NCBI GenBank assembly: GCA_030673895.1 | Contig: JAUTCR010000062.1 | Span: 32,871 to 96,870 of the forward strand | Reading direction: 5' to 3' | Length of the DNA stretch: 64,000 bases | DNA from: Verrucomicrobiota bacterium JB023 | GTDB taxonomy: Bacteria > Verrucomicrobiota > Verrucomicrobiia > Verrucomicrobiales > Akkermansiaceae | Part shown: one piece after another, positions 17,804 through 26,657 of the stretch | Layout: each line of letters begins with the position of its first letter | How positions within the stretch are numbered: the first letter of the stretch is position 1 | Program-made: the position numbers and the translations under genes | Notes under the pieces: generated by a model | Told to the model about the DNA's origin: nothing | Seen by the model: only the letters and a program-made list of their open reading frames with translations | The model's database searches: none

Positions 17804-19139
17804 TGTAAAGCTGCTGCATCACATCGAGATAAGCCTCTATCGGGCTCTGACTCTCGGGACGACTGGATTCCAGCTGAGCCTTCAACCTAAGGTAATCCTC
17901 GAAGTCCCCCGAGATCTCGCTGGCGGTATTGATCGTGAACCAATCCAGATAATCTTCCGTCTGACTGCCCACCTCGATGAATATCTCCCGCTCCTCCCGC
18001 AAGATGGTCAAGCGGGCGACCATCTTTTCCTCCCGCCCTTCAAGAAGATCACCGAGGACCTTGCGGTACTCCTCGATCATGGGTCGGTAACTTGGAAAAC
18101 ACCGGAAGGCCAGCAAGCCCAGTTTCTCGTTAATTGGCCGGAGGAGAAGCGCCCGCTGCTCCTTCTCGAGGGCAATGATCCGGTGGAATTCCTCCACTCG
18201 ATAACTGACGGGTTTGCCGTTCTCATCATCCAGCGTCCCCCGCAAGACCTTGCGGAGGGCATCCTCCGTTTCCAAGATGCCCAAAGTGTCCGAAACAAAA
18301 TCTTGCGTCAGGTTGGCCAGCTGAAGAGCCCACCATTTGGCCAGGCTTTCGTCTGACAAGCCGGTTTCTGGAAAATGCCTCCGAACCAAGGCGAGCGCTT
18401 CACCCTCGAAGGTCGCGGCATCGCGCAGCAATCGCCCGAACGAAGCCTCACCCTGAGGCTGATTGAGCATCGCCCGCACCAAAGCCCCGGAGGAGACCCG
18501 AAAAGCCGTCCGTGCCGCGGCGTCCATCTCAGCCTCATCCGTGGCCTCAAGAAGTTCCTCAAGGTCAAGCACATGCCCGCTCTCATAGAGCGCCCGGTAG
18601 AGCCCCCGATCGGCCTCCCCATTCCGCCAGGCTAAACGCTCGCTGACTCCTGCCACCAGCCAAGCAGGGACTTTCAAAGTCTGCCCTTCATCCAGCTGCT
18701 CCCGCAGCCCAATCTCCAGCAGCAATCTCTCAAGGACCTCCTTGCGCACCTCACGCCGATCCAGTCCCCGTGACAAGTGGATGAACATCTCGATGCGATA
18801 GCCCTCCAGGCCTTCGACCTCACGCACGCGGTGCGTGTAGCGGGTTTGCGGAGCTTGGTCACCCGGCCTCCCGACGAGGGAGACGAGCAAATTGTGCCTC
18901 ATCTCATATCTGGCCGGCTCACCAGTCTCGGTGACGTCCATTTCCCCGAGGACGGTCCTTAATTCACTTCGCAGATCGGTCAGAGTCGAGAGAACGGCCC
19001 CCCGCACTCTCGGATCACTCCCAGTGACGATCACCCGCCCATCAGCGGAAACGACTTGGTCCGGCACAGCGAGAGCACCCTGCCAGAACGAGAAAATCAA
19101 CAGCGCTGATAGCGCCCTGACCACAAGCGAGTTCTTCAT
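17796..19139 (-). CDS. Secreted protein, possibly a degenerate peptidase-MA-like protein
   Basis: 447 residues with a signal peptide (cleavage near ALA-VP at 24). The architecture recalls secreted gluzincin-type proteins, because a segment KVPAWLVAGVSERLAWRNG stands where such enzymes have P-x-W-L-x-E-G. The HExxH zinc motif expected about 30 residues earlier is absent; the matching helix reads RKEVLERLLLEIGL. I see no other catalytic motif. It is translationally coupled to the upstream gene (4-bp overlap) and overlaps menD by 8 bp. The function is unknown. Confidence 0.6.
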   Translation of the reverse strand: MKNSLVVRALSALLIFSFWQGALAVPDQVVSADGRVIVTGSDPRVRGAVLSTLTDLRSELRTVLGEMDVTETGEPARYEMRHNLLVSLVGRPGDQAPQTRYTHRVREVEGLEGYRIEMFIHLSRGLDRREVRKEVLERLLLEIGLREQLDEGQTLKVPAWLVAGVSERLAWRNGEADRGLYRALYESGHVLDLEELLEATDEAEMDAAARTAFRVSSGALVRAMLNQPQGEASFGRLLRDAATFEGEALALVRRHFPETGLSDESLAKWWALQLANLTQDFVSDTLGILETEDALRKVLRGTLDDENGKPVSYRVEEFHRIIALEKEQRALLLRPINEKLGLLAFRCFPSYRPMIEEYRKVLGDLLEGREEKMVARLTILREEREIFIEVGSQTEDYLDWFTINTASEISGDFEDYLRLKAQLESSRPESQSPIEAYLDVMQQLYNE

Positions 19140-19792
19140 TGAAAGCCTTGCATGAGACGTTGGTCCTCACTCCGGTCGCGAGGCTCAATTTTAAGCTTTT
19201 CTTCCTCGATCGTCACGACCCCGCGCCCTTCCAAAAGGCTCTGCAGCGCACTCACCTCAGGCTCCATCGCTTCGGCCAATGCCTTGAAGGAGTTCATAAC
19301 CAAGAGCAGGTAACCTTGTGGTACAGGCATCTGCCCCAAGCGTCCTCCCCGCCAATGAATCTGGGAATTCATGCGCCCGCTGCTTTCCTCCAGCTGCTCG
19401 ATCTCAACCTTCATCGCCACCGTATGAGGGCGATTGAACGCCTCCCGCTCAATGATCACGTCGAGATAACCTTCCTCGAGTCGTATCCACGTCCCCTTGT
19501 AGCTCACTTGCCCCTTGAGCAAGCCTTCCTGTTGACCGGCTAGCTTGGTCCCCAGCCATTGGTTGATCTCCTCTTCGCTGAGAGTCACCGTAATGCCTTG
19601 CTCCTCGGCATTGGAGAGCACCCGCTCAAGATTCCGTCCGCCAGCCTCGACGCTTCCATCCTCCTTGCGGCCTTGTAGGTCGCTTAGATCTTGAGGGAGG
19701 AACGATAACAAAATCGTGGTCACCAAGAAGATGAGAAGCACCAAGGCGAAGAGTAAGACCGCTGATTGCAAGCGTTTCGACCGTTCCGACAT
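19136..19792 (-). CDS. Single-pass membrane protein of unknown function
   Basis: 218 residues starting at ATG 19792 (MSERSKRLQ). One membrane helix at about 10-30, then an extracytoplasmic domain with alternating strands (VSYKGTWIRLEEGYLDVIIERE) that could be a small lipid- or polymer-binding beta fold. A longer in-frame start exists upstream but encodes an untypical Cys/Trp-rich leader. Its last four bases overlap the start of the secreted protein at 19139, so the two are probably made together. Confidence 0.6.
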   Translation of the reverse strand: MSERSKRLQSAVLLFALVLLIFLVTTILLSFLPQDLSDLQGRKEDGSVEAGGRNLERVLSNAEEQGITVTLSEEEINQWLGTKLAGQQEGLLKGQVSYKGTWIRLEEGYLDVIIEREAFNRPHTVAMKVEIEQLEESSGRMNSQIHWRGGRLGQMPVPQGYLLLVMNSFKALAEAMEPEVSALQSLLEGRGVVTIEEEKLKIEPRDRSEDQRLMQGFQ

Positions 19793-19905
19793 CTCCAGAG
19801 CCTTACCACATCCGGCAGCCGCTTCAACGTAATATGGAGGGTCGCACAGATTGAGCACTCCCGGTTCTCTCGCCCACAGCCACCACTCGGGTAGGCCAAC
19901 ACGGC

Positions 19906-20751
19906 TTAGACCCCAACCGGATGCCAAGTGGTCTTGGTCTCATTGAGGTCGAGAATCGAATAAGGATTACCCGGCACCAATCCGTCGTCGAGAAGACTGA
20001 CTCTCTTCAAATTGTCCGCGGCTTCGATCTCCACGGTCTTACGAAGTTCTGCCGAACCGCCGCACATAAGCAGAGCATTGATGTCGCGATGCTTGGCAAA
20101 CTCGACCGCCAACTCGTCAACCGATCCCGTCAACAGATTCACCACGCCACCGGGGACGTCAGAGGTCGCCAGCACTTCGGCCAAAGAAATTGCGGTCAGC
20201 GGATAGTCACCAGAGGCTAAAACCACACAAGCGTTTCCTCCCACGATTGCCGGCGCCAGAACGGAAACAAGCCCCGCCAGCCCCGAATGCCGGGGTGCGA
20301 TGATGCCAACCACCCCCATCGGCTCAGGACGAGAAAAATTAAAATGAGGGCTGGCCACTGGATTCACCGTTGAGAAGAGAGCCTGATACTTATCGCTCCA
20401 CCCCGCGTAGTGGACGAGTAGGTCGATCGCCGCTTCGACCTCTCCGCGCGCATCGTCGCCGGACACTCCCTGAGCGACCAGCTCCTCGATGAACTGGCTG
20501 GCCCGGCCATCCAGAACCTCCGCGATGCGATAGAGAATCTGCCCTTTCAGATAGGCGGAAGATCCCGCCCAGCCATCAAAAGCTCCCCGTGCTGCCGTGA
20601 CGGCGTTCCGGAGATCCTTCCGGCTAGCCTGGCAAACATTCGCAACGAACTGCCCCTCGACGGTCAACTCGGTGACCCGTCCCGACTCCGTGCGGGGAAA
20701 TTTGCCACCGATAAACAGCTTGTATGTTTTGGGGATCGAGAGCCGACTCAT
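19906..20751 (-). CDS. Half-length aldehyde dehydrogenase lacking the catalytic domain
   Basis: 281 residues from ATG 20751, ending in TAA. It matches the NAD-binding half of the ALDH family: YKLFIGGKFPRTES, AVTAARGAFDGWAG, HYAGWSDKYQ, PMGVVGIIAPRHSGLAGLV, then VPGGVVNLLTGS. It stops before the catalytic Cys and its domain. It resembles the full-length ALDH at 44753-46201. In some bacteria such half ALDHs sit beside deoC and a full ALDH; here deoC and the full enzyme are about 25 kb away. No ALDH-like sequence follows the stop, so it is not a recent truncation. Confidence 0.8.
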   Translation of the reverse strand: MSRLSIPKTYKLFIGGKFPRTESGRVTELTVEGQFVANVCQASRKDLRNAVTAARGAFDGWAGSSAYLKGQILYRIAEVLDGRASQFIEELVAQGVSGDDARGEVEAAIDLLVHYAGWSDKYQALFSTVNPVASPHFNFSRPEPMGVVGIIAPRHSGLAGLVSVLAPAIVGGNACVVLASGDYPLTAISLAEVLATSDVPGGVVNLLTGSVDELAVEFAKHRDINALLMCGGSAELRKTVEIEAADNLKRVSLLDDGLVPGNPYSILDLNETKTTWHPVGV

Positions 20752-21056
20752 GATGCTGATATCACAAGATTTCCCGAGTAGTTTTTCCACCCAAAACCAC
20801 GCCACCCTCAGGAATCGAAGAAACAAGAATCGTTTCAGACTGCTGGAGCGACGCCTTGGCTCCATTTTCCATCATGCTCCTCCACTCCCATATCGATCTC
20901 TTTGGACAGCCTCATGTCATCTAGTTGCCGAAGCGGACTCGACGACGGCACCCTCACCCACGATACTTCCTCACTCCTGATGCCCTCTTTCTCCGATTGC
21001 TTCGCCGGAACCAAGCCGAAGACCACGAACGGACGGCTCTCACTCTCATCACTCAC
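20752..21056. other. Divergent intergenic region (305 bp)
   Basis: Lies between the half ALDH (minus) and the flavoprotein (plus), so it should hold two divergent promoters. In-frame extensions of both genes run into it but encode untypical Arg-rich leaders. I find no convincing hairpin, RNA gene or operator. Confidence 0.5.
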
Positions 21057-22289
21057 ATGCCAGATCAAAGTTTAATCGTTATCGGTGGAGGTGCCGCCGG
21101 CTTTTTCGGTGCTATCGCGGCAGCCGAACAAGGAGTGAAGGATATTCTGATACTCGAGAAGACGCGGGACGTCCTGACGAAAGTCCGCATCTCCGGAGGC
21201 GGACGATGCAATGTCACCCACGATTGCCCCGCTCCCCGAGATCTGGTCAAAAACTATCCTCGTGGCCATCGGAGCCTTCACGGTCCCTTCTCCCGCTTCA
21301 ACGCCACCGACACCATCGCTTGGTTCGACGAGCATGGCGTTTCCTTGAAAACCGAGCCCGACGGCAGGATGTTTCCCGCCACGAATACCTCGGAAACCAT
21401 CGTGCAATGTCTCTGTCACACGGCCCGTGAACTCGGAATCCAGTGGCAGACTCGAACCGGGGTCACCGGCTTGGAGAAATTCGAGAAACACTTCGCCGTC
21501 CATTTAGCGGACGGGCAAATCATCACGGCGAGACGGGTTCTGGTTGCCACCGGCGGCTTGCGAAGCCGCGAAGCCCAACTTGCCGTCCAAGAAGCTGAGC
21601 ACGAGTTCACCAAGCCAGTTCCTTCGCTCTTCACCTTCCATATTGATGATGCGAGGCTTGCCGGGCTCTCTGGAACCTCCTCTCCCCTAGCCACCGCCAA
21701 GGCCGGCGGTCACACCACCTCCGGACCGATCCTCATCACCCATTGGGGCCTTAGCGGACCCGCTATCCTCAAATTATCCGCCTGGGCGGCCCGGGAACTC
21801 GCCGAAAAAGATTATCAATTTACAGTGACCGTGAATTGGACGGGGCAAATGAATCCGGAAGAGGCGCGTCAAATTCTCTTGAAGGAAAGAGAAAATCACC
21901 CAACCCGGCAGATCTTGAAACGTTCATTGTTCAATGACCTGCCCCAGCGACTTTGGGCCCGCCTCTGCCTTGCGGCCGGAATCGCGGAGCAGGAAACGTG
22001 GGCCAACCTCAAGAAGAACCACTTGCACGGCCTCACCTCCCAGCTGACTGCCTGTCAATTTCAAGTCACGGGTAAGTCGACGAATAAAGACGAATTTGTC
22101 ACCTGTGGCGGAGTCCAGCTGAAGGATTTGAATCTTAAAACAATGGAGTCCAAATCGAATCCCGGCCTTCACTTCGCCGGAGAGGTCCTTGATGTCGATG
22201 GCATCACGGGTGGTTTTAACTTTCAAGCAGCCTGGACCACCGGTTATCTGGCCGGCTCCAGCATTGCCACCTCCTTGAGTCCCGCCTGA
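21057..22289 (+). CDS. NAD(P)/FAD-dependent oxidoreductase, HI0933/BaiN-like family
   Basis: 410 residues from ATG 21057. The N-terminal FAD-binding motif is IVIGGGAAGFFGAIAAAE, followed by LILEKTRDVLTKVRISGGGRCNVTHDC, which is diagnostic for the HI0933-like flavoproteins. The C-terminus holds FAGEVLDVDGITGGFNFQAAWTTGYLAG. The family is widespread and mostly of unknown substrate; members near BaiN were linked to bile-acid reduction. A longer in-frame start exists but adds a poor leader. Confidence 0.93.
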   Translation: MPDQSLIVIGGGAAGFFGAIAAAEQGVKDILILEKTRDVLTKVRISGGGRCNVTHDCPAPRDLVKNYPRGHRSLHGPFSRFNATDTIAWFDEHGVSLKTEPDGRMFPATNTSETIVQCLCHTARELGIQWQTRTGVTGLEKFEKHFAVHLADGQIITARRVLVATGGLRSREAQLAVQEAEHEFTKPVPSLFTFHIDDARLAGLSGTSSPLATAKAGGHTTSGPILITHWGLSGPAILKLSAWAARELAEKDYQFTVTVNWTGQMNPEEARQILLKERENHPTRQILKRSLFNDLPQRLWARLCLAAGIAEQETWANLKKNHLHGLTSQLTACQFQVTGKSTNKDEFVTCGGVQLKDLNLKTMESKSNPGLHFAGEVLDVDGITGGFNFQAAWTTGYLAGSSIATSLSPA

Positions 22290-22387
22290 TCGCAATTGCT
22301 CGTTGGATTTGCCCCCTGAAACGACTCGGATTTCACCTCAATCCGGTGATGACGAGCTCTTCCGCTCATATAGGGGCAGCGCAGAAC

Positions 22388-22882
22388 TCAATCTACTCTT
22401 CGATGGGGTGAGGCGCTCGTCTGCCCCCTGCCAGTTTTGCCTGAATGAGCCGGTAAGCTCCCGAAAAACGAACGGAAGTCGGCGGTCGTTTCTGGAGGAA
22501 GTTCCTCGTAGGTAATGATGATTTCGTCGGTATTGAGGAAGTTTCCAAGCTCCTCGGCAATCGCATCGACCCTCCGCGGTTCATTAGCAGGGGAGGAAAT
22601 TCCGACAATCAATCCTCCATCGGCGAGAAAGAATGCCATTGCATGCTCGGCTCGATCCTCAGCTCGCCAATAAACCGCATAAGCTTCGGTGGTTTCGTTG
22701 CAGCAATGCCGGATCAGATCCGAGACCTGATCATAAACGACACGCGGTGAGTCAGCGTATTGCGGGATCTCATACTCGTCGGCCGATTCGCTGCGCTTGG
22801 GGAAGAATCGGTCAAGGAAGTCGATGATGGCCTGTTCGGAGCGTGTGCTTGCCAGGGCGTAGATATCGGCGAATTCAGGCAC
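22388..22882 (-). CDS. Hypothetical protein
   Basis: 164 residues from a GTG at 22882, chosen because AGGAGG stands nine bases before it. The protein is acidic and soluble, with EFADIYALASTRSEQAIIDFLDRFFP near the start and AMAFFLADGGLIVGISS in the middle. I recognise no catalytic motif. A two-layer alpha/beta fold is plausible. It is alone between the flavoprotein (convergent) and recA. Confidence 0.75.
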   Translation of the reverse strand: MPEFADIYALASTRSEQAIIDFLDRFFPKRSESADEYEIPQYADSPRVVYDQVSDLIRHCCNETTEAYAVYWRAEDRAEHAMAFFLADGGLIVGISSPANEPRRVDAIAEELGNFLNTDEIIITYEELPPETTADFRSFFGSLPAHSGKTGRGQTSASPHRRVD

Positions 22883-23037
22883 AGGCCAATTCCTCCTTCC
22901 GCGACCAAACGAGAGCAAGGACTCTTCAATAGAGCAAAAGCGAGAGTCGGCGTGTCTCGGGCTTGGACTCCAAACCCAAGATCATCCAACTGGTCTCGCT
23001 TCAAAAGCGAATCGCCAACTTGCGGGAAAGTCTGCCG

Positions 23038-24117
23038 TCAGCTTGCTGCAAGGGCTTCTTTCACCTTCCCCTCGATGTCGAGATAAAGCTCTTCGTTCTC
23101 CTTAAGAGCGTTTTTCGTGCCGTCCCGACCCTGTCCAAGCTGGTTGCCATCGTAGCTGAACCAGCTTCCCCGCTTCTGCACGATCCCAAACTCCAAGGCC
23201 AAATCGAGGAGGGAACCCACTGAAGAGATGCCCTCGTTATACATGATATCGAATTCAGCTTCCGTAAATGGAGGAGCCACCTTGTTCTTGACCAGCTTGA
23301 TCTTCGTCCGGCTTCCCTGAACCGTACCGTCACTGGCCTTAATCTGGCCGATACGACGAATATCAACCCGAACGGAGGCAAAGAACTTGAGGGCACGACC
23401 ACCGGGGGTGGTCTCCGGGCTCCCGAACATCACCCCGATTTTTTCGCGAATCTGGTTGGTAAAGAGACAGACGGTCCGAGCCTTGGAAATTGCCCCGGTC
23501 AGCTTCCTCATTGCCGAGCTCATCAAACGGGCTTGGGCACCTACCGTGGCATCGCCAATCTCGCCATCGAGCTCTTGGCGCGTCACCAACGCAGCCACGG
23601 AATCCAACACGATCACATCAATCGCATTTGAGCGAACCAACGTCTCACAAATCTGCAAGGCTTCCTCACCAGAAGAAGGCTGGGACACCAGCAGGTTGTC
23701 CACATCGACACCCAAACGTCTCGCGTAGGCGGGATCCAAGGCGTGCTCTACGTCAATGAATGCCGCCAAGCCACCCGCCTTTTGCGCCTGCGCGATGGCG
23801 GTCAAAGTCAGAGTCGTCTTACCCGAGCTCTCCGGTCCAAAAACCTCGACAATTCGCCCGCGAGGAAAGCCGCCCACTCCCAGTGCGCGGTCGATTAACA
23901 AATTACCAGTGGGAATGGCGTCGACGTCCATGCTGGTCTCGTCACCGAGGCGCATGATGGCCGCCTCACCAAAGTCCTTTTGGATCTGGGTAATCGCCAG
24001 ATCGAGATTCTTGCGGCGCGCGGCAACGACCTTGTCGTCTCCGGAGGAGGGTTTGCGTGATTTGCTCTTTTCGGACATTGCGGGCTTTTTTTCAGCTTCT
24101 TCGGAGGCGGAGACCAT
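23038..24117 (-). CDS. recA: Recombinase RecA
   Basis: 359 residues. RecA forms filaments on single-stranded DNA for recombination and triggers LexA self-cleavage. The P-loop GPESSGKT is at 94-101, [12 protein letters not shown] follows, [11 protein letters not shown] is Walker B, and [12 protein letters not shown] with [12 protein letters not shown] complete the core. The N-terminus has a Lys/Ser-rich extension of about 30 residues, and a second ATG at 24078 could be the start. Regulation is suggested by a LexA-type palindrome and a long hairpin in the leader. Confidence 0.99.
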   Translation of the reverse strand: MVSASEEAEKKPAMSEKSKSRKPSSGDDKVVAARRKNLDLAITQIQKDFGEAAIMRLGDETSMDVDAIPTGNLLIDRALGVGGFPRGRIVEVFGPESSGKTTLTLTAIAQAQKAGGLAAFIDVEHALDPAYARRLGVDVDNLLVSQPSSGEEALQICETLVRSNAIDVIVLDSVAALVTRQELDGEIGDATVGAQARLMSSAMRKLTGAISKARTVCLFTNQIREKIGVMFGSPETTPGGRALKFFASVRVDIRRIGQIKASDGTVQGSRTKIKLVKNKVAPPFTEAEFDIMYNEGISSVGSLLDLALEFGIVQKRGSWFSYDGNQLGQGRDGTKNALKENEELYLDIEGKVKEALAAS

Positions 24118-24135
24118 GACTTTCTGAATTGATTC

Positions 24136-24164
24136 GGGTCATTCCTACCGTCGAGGAATGACCC
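24136..24164 (-). promoter_or_regulatory. Strong hairpin in the recA promoter/leader
   Basis: Perfect 11-bp arms (GGGTCATTCCT and AGGAATGACCC) enclose a 7-nt loop, ending 18 bp before the recA start. No T-run follows on either strand. A possible promoter (TTGACC at 24165-24170, 17 bp, TAGGAA at 24142-24147) overlaps it, so it may act as operator or as leader structure. Confidence 0.55.
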
Positions 24165-24179
24165 GGTCAACCAAAAAGG

Positions 24180-24193
24180 TGTTCATGAGAACC
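24180..24193. promoter_or_regulatory. LexA-type box upstream of recA
   Basis: TGTTC-ATGA-GAACC, nine of ten positions matching TGTTC-N4-GAACA, the LexA motif I recall as described for Verrucomicrobia. It lies 62 bp upstream of recA. Flanking AAAGG and CCTTT extend the symmetry, and with the T-run on the minus strand it could also end the upstream transcript. Confidence 0.7.
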
Positions 24194-24237
24194 TTTGTTC
24201 AAACGATTCTCACGAATAAATTAGATGAGAAGAGAAA

Positions 24238-25158
24238 TTATTCGGTTTCTTCCTCACCCGCAGCCGCGGCTTTTTCTTCGAGGGCGGCGGTGATGTTCTC
24301 CTTGAACATCGGCACCATTTGCGCGAGCTCGGAATCCGGCTTCACTGCGGCCATCTCATCCAGTGCGGTGAAGGACTTCTCCTTTTCACCTTTTTCAACG
24401 AGAGCCATGATGCGCCCCATCATAACGTGCTGACGATTCTCGCCTTCCGGGTTGTGCTCAGCGAGGAAGCTGTCGGCAGTTTCAATAGCCGCGTCGTATT
24501 CTCCGGAACCCAATTGCTCTCCAATCTTGGTTTCGAACTCCATGACGGCTGCGGAGTAAGCAAGTTCCTTCTGAAGACCGGTTTTGTCTTCCGGGTCGAG
24601 CTTCTTCAGCTCGGCAAGTTCTTCGGAGTAGTGCTCTGTGATGTCGATGCCTTCAAGGCTCTTGAGGAAACTGGCAAGCGCTTCCGCCCTCTCTTCGCCT
24701 TCGGCCTCGTTAAGCGCCTCGAGAGGATCATCCAGGTTGTCGATGTGGCTGAGATAAGCCTCCGCGCCGCCTTCTTGATAACCGGTCACGGCGAAGGGCC
24801 GCGCCTCGCTATCGAAAAGAATCACGGTAGGAAAGCCTTGGATGCCATACTCTTGCGCAACCTGCTCGTTCTTCGCCTTCTGCTCGGGGGTGATCAGGCT
24901 CTCATCCTGGGGGAAATCGAGCTCAACGAGCACATAATCCTCGGCGATTTTCTCGAATTCCGGCTGGTCAAAAACTTCATCCTTCAACCGGATACACCAG
25001 ACGCACCAGTCCGAGCCGGTGAAGTCGACCAGCATCTTCTTATCTTGCTCTGCTGCAGCCTTTTTGCCTGCTTCGAAATCTTCCAGCCAGGTCAGTTCCG
25101 CATATCCCGTCGAGGCCAAACCTCCGAGAACCGCCATGGTCACAATCGTGTTTTTCAT
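24238..25158 (-). CDS. Secreted thioredoxin-family protein (WCVWC)
   Basis: 306 residues. The signal peptide ends near GYA-EL at 20. The thioredoxin domain begins LDFTGSDWC-type: DFTGSDWCVWC, with cysteines 52 and 55 and the cis-proline in GFPTVILF. A long Glu-rich helical C-terminal region (about 155-306) follows and may be a TPR-like or coiled domain. It is a paralogue of the next gene upstream. Proteins of this kind are common in Planctomycetes and Verrucomicrobia; their substrates are unknown. Confidence 0.9.
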   Translation of the reverse strand: MKNTIVTMAVLGGLASTGYAELTWLEDFEAGKKAAAEQDKKMLVDFTGSDWCVWCIRLKDEVFDQPEFEKIAEDYVLVELDFPQDESLITPEQKAKNEQVAQEYGIQGFPTVILFDSEARPFAVTGYQEGGAEAYLSHIDNLDDPLEALNEAEGEERAEALASFLKSLEGIDITEHYSEELAELKKLDPEDKTGLQKELAYSAAVMEFETKIGEQLGSGEYDAAIETADSFLAEHNPEGENRQHVMMGRIMALVEKGEKEKSFTALDEMAAVKPDSELAQMVPMFKENITAALEEKAAAAGEEETE

Positions 25159-25223
25159 GTCGCCGTTAAGACGGACTCGGAAGGACGATTAGTCAAATTG
25201 ATTCCCTCCAATCGTGCGGAAAG

Positions 25224-26600
25224 TCAGTTTCTCTCCTGCAGAGCACGGGCTTTCTCCCGAAGAGCCTCCGCCTTCTCCTTCAGTTCATTGGCCTCTTGCT
25301 CAAGGGTTTCCACCTCGGGAGCCTGCTGCTCGCCCTCGGGGGCTTGCTCTTCGTCAGCAGGAGTCTCCTCGTCCTGCTCGTCGGTAAGGGGAATCTCTTC
25401 GCCCTCAAGCTTGCTTTGGTCGCCGCGCGTTTTTTCCTCATCCGCATGGGCTTTGAGATGCTTCTTGTCCAGCTCGGCCCGCTTCGCTTCCAGGCGCGCC
25501 ACCTCGTCGCGAGCTTTTTGCAGCGCTTTCTCTGCTTCAGCGAGTTCCGTATGCACCGTCTCGAGCTCGGCGACCGCTTTCTCACGGACTGGGTCCGGGC
25601 CACCAGCAGCCTTCGCCTCTGTCCGAGAGACCGGGCCTTCGCCACTCCGCTCGGTGGCCGTGGGGGCCATCTCGGCTGGTTCCGCCGGGCGGGACGGCTT
25701 GGTTTTAGGCTCCTTGCCCATCTGGGCCTTGGCCCGGGCCCTCATCGTCAGGGCCTGCTTGGCCATGGGCGTGCCTCGAGCGATGCGAGCCAGATCGGTC
25801 GCCGTCTCGTAGGCTCCTTCATAATTTGCAATATTGATTTGGCAGTAGTAGCGGAAGGCCAGAGCCGCCCGCTTCTCGCTCACCGAGGCTTTCTCATTCT
25901 CGTAACTTTCATTCGCACGGGCGATCGCTTCCTCGAATTTCCCCACGGTCATGAGGGCTTGGACATCGGTCTTCAACTCCTCGAGCCTCTCCGCTTCATA
26001 GATCCTTCTGACGAGAGGAGATTCATCATTGGATAACTTCCGCAACTCCTCCACCAACTCTCGATAGACGGTCGTAATGGTGCCGCTCGGCACGACGCCC
26101 AAGGCTTCTTCCAAGGCCGCAATCTGCTCCTCAGGCTGTTGAGCGACTTCATACTTTTCCAGAGCCGCGTCTCGTTTCTCTTTCTTGCGCTCTTGGAGCT
26201 TGATGTTCTCGAGGTAATCGTCGGTGCCCCAATCGCGCTCATAACTGACGAGACCGTAGGGCTTTGCCTCGCTATCGGCGAGGACTAGCGCGGGATAGCC
26301 GGGCACGCCATAGTGAATTCGCAGAGGCTCATTGCTTCGGCTCAGCTCTGGATTCCCCATCGGGAAGTCGACGGTCACGAGAACGTAGTCATCTTCCAGC
26401 GTATTTTGGAAGACGTCCTTGGAGAGAACTCCTTCGGCCAGCTTTTGACACTTATCACACCAGTCAGAACCGGTGAACGAGATCACCATGTCCTTCTCGC
26501 TCGATGCGGCTGCCTCCCGGGCAGCGGCAAAATCCGTCATCCACTCGGCGGCGACCAGTCCCGCCGAGCCCACGAAACAAAGCAAAATCGTTCTTAACAT
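25224..26600 (-). CDS. Secreted thioredoxin-family protein with coiled-coil tail (WCDKC)
   Basis: 458 residues. Signal peptide to about residue 18, then a thioredoxin domain with SFTGSDWCDKC (C48, C51) and GVPGYPALVLAD. The middle is helical and repeat-like. From about 340 to the end it is a highly charged coiled coil rich in Glu, Lys and Ala. It stands 65 bp upstream of the WCVWC paralogue on the same strand, probably in one operon. The long coiled tail suggests a scaffold or oligomer in the periplasm; the function is unknown. Confidence 0.88.
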   Translation of the reverse strand: MLRTILLCFVGSAGLVAAEWMTDFAAAREAAASSEKDMVISFTGSDWCDKCQKLAEGVLSKDVFQNTLEDDYVLVTVDFPMGNPELSRSNEPLRIHYGVPGYPALVLADSEAKPYGLVSYERDWGTDDYLENIKLQERKKEKRDAALEKYEVAQQPEEQIAALEEALGVVPSGTITTVYRELVEELRKLSNDESPLVRRIYEAERLEELKTDVQALMTVGKFEEAIARANESYENEKASVSEKRAALAFRYYCQINIANYEGAYETATDLARIARGTPMAKQALTMRARAKAQMGKEPKTKPSRPAEPAEMAPTATERSGEGPVSRTEAKAAGGPDPVREKAVAELETVHTELAEAEKALQKARDEVARLEAKRAELDKKHLKAHADEEKTRGDQSKLEGEEIPLTDEQDEETPADEEQAPEGEQQAPEVETLEQEANELKEKAEALREKARALQERN

Positions 26601-26657
26601 GGCAAAGCCTTACCGAAGCGATTGTCCCGCCGCAAGCGATCTCGCCAGATTTGCACA

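Noticed and set aside
19906..20751. Truncated ALDH pseudogene
   Set aside because: The frame is clean, ends in TAA, and nothing resembling the missing ALDH domain follows in any frame.
24173..24196. Rho-independent terminator between the thioredoxin gene and recA
   Set aside because: The T-run and symmetry exist, but the stem has a 2-nt bulge and contains a near-perfect LexA motif. I list it as the LexA box and leave a termination role open.
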